Of a stretch of DNA of 25,913 bases, positions 21,342 through 25,913 are shown one piece after another. A program made the position numbers and the translations under genes. The notes beneath the pieces were generated by a model. It made no database searches. It was given only the letters and a program-made list of their open reading frames with translations, and had not been told where the DNA came from. Positions within the stretch are counted from its first letter, which is position 1. Each line of letters begins with the position of its first letter. Location of the stretch: NCBI GenBank assembly GCA_041652335.1, contig JBAZHL010000010.1, positions 1 to 25,913 on the forward strand, read 5' to 3'. This stretch comes from 2-01-FULL-49-10 sp041652335 (GTDB taxonomy: Bacteria; Patescibacteriota; Kazan-3B-28; UBA10110).

Positions 21342-24272
21342 CTACTTTTTCTTTAAACCTAATTTAAAAGTTAGCCCATTGGCCGATACCGAATCCTTAG
21401 CCAATTTGGCATCTTCTTTAATTTCGACCGCCAAAGTCTCGCCTTGAATATACTCCGCAAATTCAATCATGGTCTTTTTGATTAACTCATCAGTGGTCGC
21501 ATAAAACAATTCGATCCGATCGGATAGTTCTAAGCCGCTATTTTTACGTAAGGCCTGCACCGCTCGCACGATCTCGCGAGCAATGCCTTCCATCTCCAAT
21601 GCTGGAGTAATTTGGATATCCAATTCATTTTTGGCTAACCCGAACTTTACTTGTTTAACATTAAGTTCATCAGCGATCAATTCCGATAGCTCCGGCCCCA
21701 GATCTGGTTCGCTCGATCTCATCTCGGTTAATGGCTGACGCACCTTGATCTTCGCCTGCTCCCTGAGGGAATGACCAGTTTCGACCACCCTTCTGGCCGC
21801 GGCCATCTGGGTAAGCAACCCACTATCTGGATCCGTCACTTTGGGCCAATCTGCTAAATGAACCGAGAGGGGATCCGCATCGCTTTTTAAAGCCCCATAA
21901 ACCATCTCGGCAAACATCGGCATAAACGGCGCCAAGATCAGCGCGGTGGCGCGCAAAACCGTATACAAAGTTTGATAAGCCTGCAGTTTATCTGCCGCAT
22001 CTTCACTCTTCCAAAACCGCTTGCGGCTTCGACGTACATACCAATTAGAAAGATCATCAATTAATTTCTCGATCGACAAACCAGCATTCATCATGTCGTA
22101 ATCCTCTAATCGTTCTGTAACGGACTGAACCGTTTCATTCATCCGCGCCAAGATCCATCGATCCAATAAGTTTGTCGGTTTAGCTGGTTTATTACTGGGC
22201 TGCCATTCGTCCAAATTAGCGTAGGTCGTAAAGAAAGATAGCGTGTTCCATAAAGTTAGCACCAATCGACGAGTGATCTGTTTTAACTCGTTCTCATCAA
22301 AACTCTTCGGCAACGCCGGTTGATTGATCGTGTATAAGTGCCAACGCAATACATCAGACCCATAGCGATCAAAAATATCCCATGGATCGACCATATTGCC
22401 CTTGGATTTGCTCATCTTTTTACCGTGCTTGTCCAAGATATGGCCATTAACTAACACATGCTTATAGGGCGCACCTTTATCTAACAAAGTTGAGATGGCC
22501 AACAGTGTGTAAAACCAACCCCGGGTCTGATCAATCCCTTCGGCAATAAAATCAGCCGGGAACGACAAATTCTTATCTACTCGCTCTTTGTTCTCAAATG
22601 GATAATGCCATTGGGCAAACGGCATCGACCCACTATCAAACCAAACATCAATTACTTCCGGCACTTTAGTGTATTCTTTGCCGTCCTTAACTATTACGAT
22701 CTCGTCTACATATGGTTTATGAGGGTTAAACTCTTTGCCCACCAACTTTGGATCCTTGGCCAACTTTTTTAGTTCTTCAAAGCTACCAACACAGATAAAG
22801 TCATCGCCATTTCGCCACAACGGCAATGGCGTACCCCAATAACGATCACGCGATACCGCCCAATCCTTAACCTCGTTTAACCATTCGCCGAATCGTCCTT
22901 CTTTAATATGTTCTGGCGTCCAACTAACAGTTTCGTTGTTAGCAATTAATTTATCGCGCAGCTGAGACATCTTGATAAACCAAGAGTTCATTGCGTAATA
23001 CAACAGTGCTGTGTCGCATCGCCAACAGAATGGATAATCATGTTTATACGACAACGTTTTAAACAACAATCCGCGCTGCTCCAGATCAGCGATAATCCCC
23101 TGTTCCACCTCGGGATCTTTAACATATTTACCAGCCCACTTTTCTACTCCAGGCAAGAACTTTCCTTCCGTCGAGACGGTATGAGCCTTAGGTAGATCCA
23201 CCTGTTCCCCTAACCGATAGTCATCTTCGCCATACATTACTGCCGTATGCACTACACCAGTACCGTCCTCGGTAGTAACAAAGTCGGCCGGATAGATTTT
23301 AAAGGCATTCTTAAAATTCTCGACGGTATCAGAAATGGAGCCGGGGAATAACGGCTCATATGCTTTGCCAATTAGGTCTTTGCCAAGAACAATCGATATT
23401 TCTTCCGATTTTTGGGGGGCTTTGCCGTCCGTAATCTCAAAGCCAACATCCGGCGGCAAAACCTCATTGACCCTGTCCAATGCGATTATGTAAGTATTAC
23501 CCTCGTGTGGGCCAGTTTTTGGACTAATTCTTGCATATTTTATTTTTTCTCCGACTGCCAACGCCACATTACCTGGCAGTGTCCAGGGCGTAGTCGTCCA
23601 CGCTAACACATAAACATTCTTCTCGTCCTTTAATTTAAATTTCACATAGATAGAAGTATCTTCTACTTCTTTATACCCCTGGGCAACTTCGTGGCTGGAT
23701 AACGCTGTGCCACATCTCGGGCAATACGGCACCACCTTATGGCCGCGATAGAGTAGCCCCTTATCCCAGATCTGCTTGATGATCCACCAAACCGATTCAA
23801 CATAGTTAGGGTCGTAGGTGATGTAAGGATGCTCCAGATCTAACCAATAACCGCTCCGGCGGGTAAACTTCTCCCAGAGTTCTTTGTATTCCCAAACACT
23901 TTCCTTGGCCTGCTGATTAAATTCAGCTACTCCATACTTCTCGATATCTTGCTTGTTCTTAAGACCCAACTTTTTCTCAATAGCTATCTCCACCGGCAAC
24001 CCATGGGTATCCCAGCCAGCTTTCCGCTCTACCAAACACCCTTGCATCGTTTTAAAGCGCGGGAAGATATCTTTAAAATAGCGCGAGATCAGATGATGCA
24101 ACCCGGGTTTAGCGTTAGCAGTGGGAGGGCCTTCAAAGAAAACATAGCGCTGACCACGGGCCCGCGCGGCTAAACTCTTCTCAAATACTTTTTCCTTATC
24201 CCAAAACTTTAGAATTGCTTCTTCTTGTTCGGGCAGGTTTAAACTATTGCTGATTTTCTGAAACTGGGCCAT
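21342..24272 (-). CDS. ileS: Isoleucine--tRNA ligase
   Basis: 976-residue class I synthetase. The HIGH motif is in the form GPPTANAKPGLHHL (about 49-61), the CP1 editing domain shows TTTPWTLPGNVALAVG, a zinc-type CPRCGTALSSHE precedes it, and KMSKS is at about residue 619. A long C-terminal tRNA-binding part follows. The PGLHH form is found in the eukaryote-like IleRS class, which in some bacteria is less sensitive to mupirocin (family knowledge, not shown here). ATG 24270-24272 is preferred to GTG 24278 because of GGGAG 8 nt upstream. The start overlaps the NYN gene by 29 nt. Confidence 0.97.
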   Translation of the reverse strand: MAQFQKISNSLNLPEQEEAILKFWDKEKVFEKSLAARARGQRYVFFEGPPTANAKPGLHHLISRYFKDIFPRFKTMQGCLVERKAGWDTHGLPVEIAIEKKLGLKNKQDIEKYGVAEFNQQAKESVWEYKELWEKFTRRSGYWLDLEHPYITYDPNYVESVWWIIKQIWDKGLLYRGHKVVPYCPRCGTALSSHEVAQGYKEVEDTSIYVKFKLKDEKNVYVLAWTTTPWTLPGNVALAVGEKIKYARISPKTGPHEGNTYIIALDRVNEVLPPDVGFEITDGKAPQKSEEISIVLGKDLIGKAYEPLFPGSISDTVENFKNAFKIYPADFVTTEDGTGVVHTAVMYGEDDYRLGEQVDLPKAHTVSTEGKFLPGVEKWAGKYVKDPEVEQGIIADLEQRGLLFKTLSYKHDYPFCWRCDTALLYYAMNSWFIKMSQLRDKLIANNETVSWTPEHIKEGRFGEWLNEVKDWAVSRDRYWGTPLPLWRNGDDFICVGSFEELKKLAKDPKLVGKEFNPHKPYVDEIVIVKDGKEYTKVPEVIDVWFDSGSMPFAQWHYPFENKERVDKNLSFPADFIAEGIDQTRGWFYTLLAISTLLDKGAPYKHVLVNGHILDKHGKKMSKSKGNMVDPWDIFDRYGSDVLRWHLYTINQPALPKSFDENELKQITRRLVLTLWNTLSFFTTYANLDEWQPSNKPAKPTNLLDRWILARMNETVQSVTERLEDYDMMNAGLSIEKLIDDLSNWYVRRSRKRFWKSEDAADKLQAYQTLYTVLRATALILAPFMPMFAEMVYGALKSDADPLSVHLADWPKVTDPDSGLLTQMAAARRVVETGHSLREQAKIKVRQPLTEMRSSEPDLGPELSELIADELNVKQVKFGLAKNELDIQITPALEMEGIAREIVRAVQALRKNSGLELSDRIELFYATTDELIKKTMIEFAEYIQGETLAVEIKEDAKLAKDSVSANGLTFKLGLKKK

Positions 24273-24792
24273 GGTCACTTCTCCCGGTACCCCCGGTAAT
24301 TAAAAATTTGCGGGTGCTACTATCCAGATCGACGAAGTTATCCGCTAGTTCCCGCAACTTACCAGAAGCGCTCCGGCCAAAGGCCATCACTTCTACGCGT
24401 TGTCCCAAGCTTCTTAAATGCTCTAACAACGGGATAAAATCGCCGTCGCCCGAGACTATTACTACTACGTCGATCTTGGGGGCCAACCGAATCGCGTCCA
24501 TCGAGATCCCCACATCCCAATCGCCTTTCTTATGGCCACCGTAAAATACCTGCAATTCTTTACTTTTGACTTCAAAACCGATCTGGTCCAGCGCATCAAA
24601 GAACTTCTGCTCTTCTGGATTCTCCGCCTTAATTACATAAGCGATCGCCCGAACTAACTTGCGATCACCGACGGCCTCTTTTAAAACCGCCTTAAAATTA
24701 ACCTTCTTGTTGTACATTACCTTGGCGGAATGGTAGAGATTGGATACATCTACCAATACCCCGACCCGCTGTTCACTATGTTGTGTAGACAT
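24244..24792 (-). CDS. NYN domain protein (LabA/DUF88 family), putative RNase
   Basis: 182 residues. The PIN-like NYN fold is marked by acidic residues in VGVLVDVSNLY (D15, N18), GDWDVGISMDAIRL and VVIVSGDGDFIPLLEHL, which would coordinate metal for RNA cleavage. The family includes LabA of cyanobacteria and Limkain-b1-type proteins; the substrate here is unknown. It is first in an operon with ileS and the DUF192 gene. The last ten codons overlap the ileS start region. Confidence 0.9.
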   Translation of the reverse strand: MSTQHSEQRVGVLVDVSNLYHSAKVMYNKKVNFKAVLKEAVGDRKLVRAIAYVIKAENPEEQKFFDALDQIGFEVKSKELQVFYGGHKKGDWDVGISMDAIRLAPKIDVVVIVSGDGDFIPLLEHLRSLGQRVEVMAFGRSASGKLRELADNFVDLDSSTRKFLITGGTGRSDHGPVSENQQ

Positions 24793-24818
24793 CTTGTAAT
24801 ATTAAAAAATACTCTCCC

Positions 24819-24846
24819 ATTATAGCCAAATCCCCCTATAACACAA
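24819..24846 (-). promoter_or_regulatory. Promoter of the NYN-ileS-DUF192 operon
   Basis: The minus strand has -10 TATAAT (24819-24824, perfect) and a weak -35 TTGTGT (24841-24846) 16 nt upstream. The leader is about 20 nt. A second, weaker TAATAT lies only 6 nt before the ATG. Confidence 0.5.
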
Positions 24847-24860
24847 CCTAACCGCCCTAT

Positions 24861-24926
24861 TGCCATTGCGAGGAGTAGCAACGACGAAGCAATCTCTTAA
24901 GATTGCCGCGCTTCGCTCGCAATGAC
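24861..24926. repeat. REP-like palindromic repeat (CATTGCGAGG type)
   Basis: The outer arms TGCCATTGCGAGG and CTCGCAATGAC are inverted, with CGACGAAGCAATCTCTTAAG and GATTGCCGCGCTTCG between. This resembles the dispersed 'CATTGCGAG...GCAATG' repeats I know from many bacterial genomes. It fills most of the gap between the NYN promoter and the end of the DUF167 gene. Confidence 0.7.
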
Positions 24927-24927
24927 C

Positions 24928-25146
24928 CTACTGGGTCAGCTCGATCACCTTATCTCGGCTGGTCACCCCCCTGACTACCCGCAATTTGCTTTTGGCCACT
25001 CCCAAATGATCGGCCAGTAGTTTGATTACCGCTTCATTAGCCTTGCCATCGGTCGGCGCCGCTGTTACCCGCACCCTAAACCCCTCAGCGGTTTTCTCTA
25101 CCCGGTTCTGTTTAGCTTTGGGAATAACTCTAACGTTGATTTTCAT
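24928..25146 (-). CDS. DUF167 / YggU family protein
   Basis: 72 residues covering the whole family: MKINVRVIPKAKQNRVE, then FRVRVTAAPTDGKANEAVIKLLADHLGV, then KLRVVRGVTSRDKVIEL. Small alpha/beta fold of unknown function, cytosolic. The repeat at 25153-25178 lies directly before the ATG, leaving no normal Shine-Dalgarno. The gene may be read from the cobO transcript. Confidence 0.92.
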   Translation of the reverse strand: MKINVRVIPKAKQNRVEKTAEGFRVRVTAAPTDGKANEAVIKLLADHLGVAKSKLRVVRGVTSRDKVIELTQ

Positions 25147-25152
25147 AGGAAT

Positions 25153-25178
25153 GGATTCCCGCCTTCGCGGGAATGACG
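25153..25178. repeat. Single-hairpin repeat unit upstream of the DUF167 gene
   Basis: GGATTCCCGCC TTC GCGGGAATGACG forms a tight hairpin. It matches the right half of the composite repeats at 5375-5522 and 14489-14590. It lies 6 nt before the DUF167 start codon. Confidence 0.72.
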
Positions 25179-25184
25179 AGGGGG

Positions 25185-25721
25185 TTAGTATTCGATGCCG
25201 ACGCGGGCGATCTGGCCTTTATCAAAATAATGTTTGACCTTTTTCATCTCTGTAACCAAATCCGCCACTTCGATAAACTCTGATCGCGCAGTGTGGCCAG
25301 TTACAATTACTTCGCCCTTCTTTGCGGCTTGCTTGATCAGGCTAATCGTTTTAGCAGTTGGAATAAATTTCATCTCTACTGCATCTACTATCTCGTCCAA
25401 CACCAATACATCGTATTGTTTTTTAGTGGCAACGATCTCCAAAAACTTTAGCCCCTCTTTTGCCAATCTTTTATGCTCAGCATCACCCGGTTTGTCCCAA
25501 GTAAAATAATCGGGGCCAAATTGATAGATATCAAACAGCGGAGAAATAAATTTATGCGCCCGCATCTCGCCAATATCTTTTTGACCTTTCATCCACTGCA
25601 AAAAAATTACCTTTTTCCCTTGTCCTACTGCCCGAAATGCTAATCCCAAAGCCGCGGTCGTTTTGCCCTTACCCATCCCGTAATAAAACTGGATATAATG
25701 CTCTTTCTTTTTCTGAACCAT
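25185..25721 (-). CDS. cobO: Cob(I)alamin adenosyltransferase, CobO/BtuR type
   Basis: 178 residues from ATG 25719-25721. P-loop YGMGKGKTTAALGLAFRA (T-loop nucleotide site, G15 to T22), then VIFLQWMKGQ, and LVLDEIVDAVEMKFI as the Walker B region, ending with VTGHTARSEFIEVADLVTEMKKVKH. It transfers the adenosyl group of ATP to reduced corrinoid to make adenosylcobalamin. An in-frame ATG at 25736 would add five residues; the shorter start fits the family better. No other B12 gene is in the window, so it probably serves salvage for a B12-dependent enzyme (inference). Confidence 0.93.
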   Translation of the reverse strand: MVQKKKEHYIQFYYGMGKGKTTAALGLAFRAVGQGKKVIFLQWMKGQKDIGEMRAHKFISPLFDIYQFGPDYFTWDKPGDAEHKRLAKEGLKFLEIVATKKQYDVLVLDEIVDAVEMKFIPTAKTISLIKQAAKKGEVIVTGHTARSEFIEVADLVTEMKKVKHYFDKGQIARVGIEY

Positions 25722-25736
25722 GGATTTTATCCCCAT

Positions 25737-25881
25737 CCAGCCATCAGTAGCGAGCGTATTGAGCCCAGTAAATCAGTTACGGGCGGAGGCACTTGTCTGA
25801 GTCCCGGTCTACCGGGACGAGTTGTGCCGGGAGCGCCGAGCTGATTTACTGAGGCGAACAGCGAAGCTACTGTCTGGCTGG
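25737..25881. repeat. Fold-back element upstream of cobO
   Basis: Nested inverted repeats: CCAGCCATCAGTAGC (25737-25751) with GCTACTGTCTGGCTGG (25866-25881), imperfect; CAGTAAATCAG (25766-25776) with CTGATTTACTG (25841-25851), perfect 11 bp; and GTCCCGGT-CT-ACCGGGAC (25801-25818), perfect 8 bp with a 2-nt loop. No coding potential. It looks like a MITE-type or structured-RNA element placed just before the cobO start. Confidence 0.65.
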
Positions 25882-25889
25882 AACTTTTG

Positions 25890-25911
25890 GTTACTTTTCT
25901 AGAAAAGTAAC
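25890..25911. repeat. 22-bp perfect palindrome at the right edge
   Basis: GTTACTTTTCT followed by its exact reverse complement. Similar 'GTTACTTTTC..GAAAAGTAAC' palindromes occur as dispersed repeats in other genomes as I recall. The window ends 2 nt later, so its full extent is unknown. Confidence 0.65.
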
Positions 25912-25913
25912 AA

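Overview
The window looks like a core-genome stretch of a small-genome bacterium, most likely a Patescibacteria/CPR member (inference). The grounds are densely packed, often overlapping genes, near-leaderless promoters, an IleRS with a PGLHH form of the HIGH motif, a compact informational gene set and several small orphan membrane or Nudix genes. UGA is read as stop: release factor 2 is present with its autoregulatory UGA frameshift, and several frames end in TGA. This argues against the UGA-recoding CPR lineages. All protein genes but one (lepB) are on the minus strand, so gene order below runs from right to left.

Right part (about 25.7 to 20.4 kb): cobO-type corrinoid adenosyltransferase, a DUF167 protein, then an operon of a NYN-domain nuclease, ileS and a DUF192 lipoprotein. 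A separate promoter drives rplU. lepB is read on the plus strand and shares a bidirectional terminator with rplU. Middle part (19.7 to 13.1 kb): tRNA-Val(CAC), then rpsB-tsf-frr-uppS-polyprenyl synthase-rseP-folD. This couples translation with undecaprenyl/isoprenoid and membrane-proteolysis genes. greA follows with its own promoter and a tiny upstream ORF. Next (13.0 to 5.6 kb): lysS, a 121-bp fold-back element, serS, secA, a MazG-like protein, a four-helix transporter-like protein, a Nudix gene interrupted by an amber codon, a small membrane protein and an intact MTH1-like Nudix hydrolase. Left part (5.5 to 0.6 kb): two secreted proteins built from PKD and Ig-like modules, one a lipoprotein and one with a sortase-like tail, then the 5' part of prfB running off the left edge.

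The most interesting non-coding features are these. (1) A roughly 370-nt structured leader upstream of the PKD lipoprotein holds an apparent intrinsic terminator, so it may be a riboswitch, an attenuator or a separate small RNA. (2) A near-consensus promoter points antisense into the MTH1-like Nudix gene. (3) A family of palindromic 'GTCATCC...GGATGAC' repeats is scattered through the window, one copy translated in frame inside the SecA C-terminal linker. (4) Fold-back elements lie at the lysS/serS junction and upstream of cobO. (5) TATAAT boxes sit 6 to 9 nt before several start codons. No CRISPR array, transposase, prophage or defence locus was seen. No previously undescribed protein system is evident; the leader RNA is the best candidate for something new.
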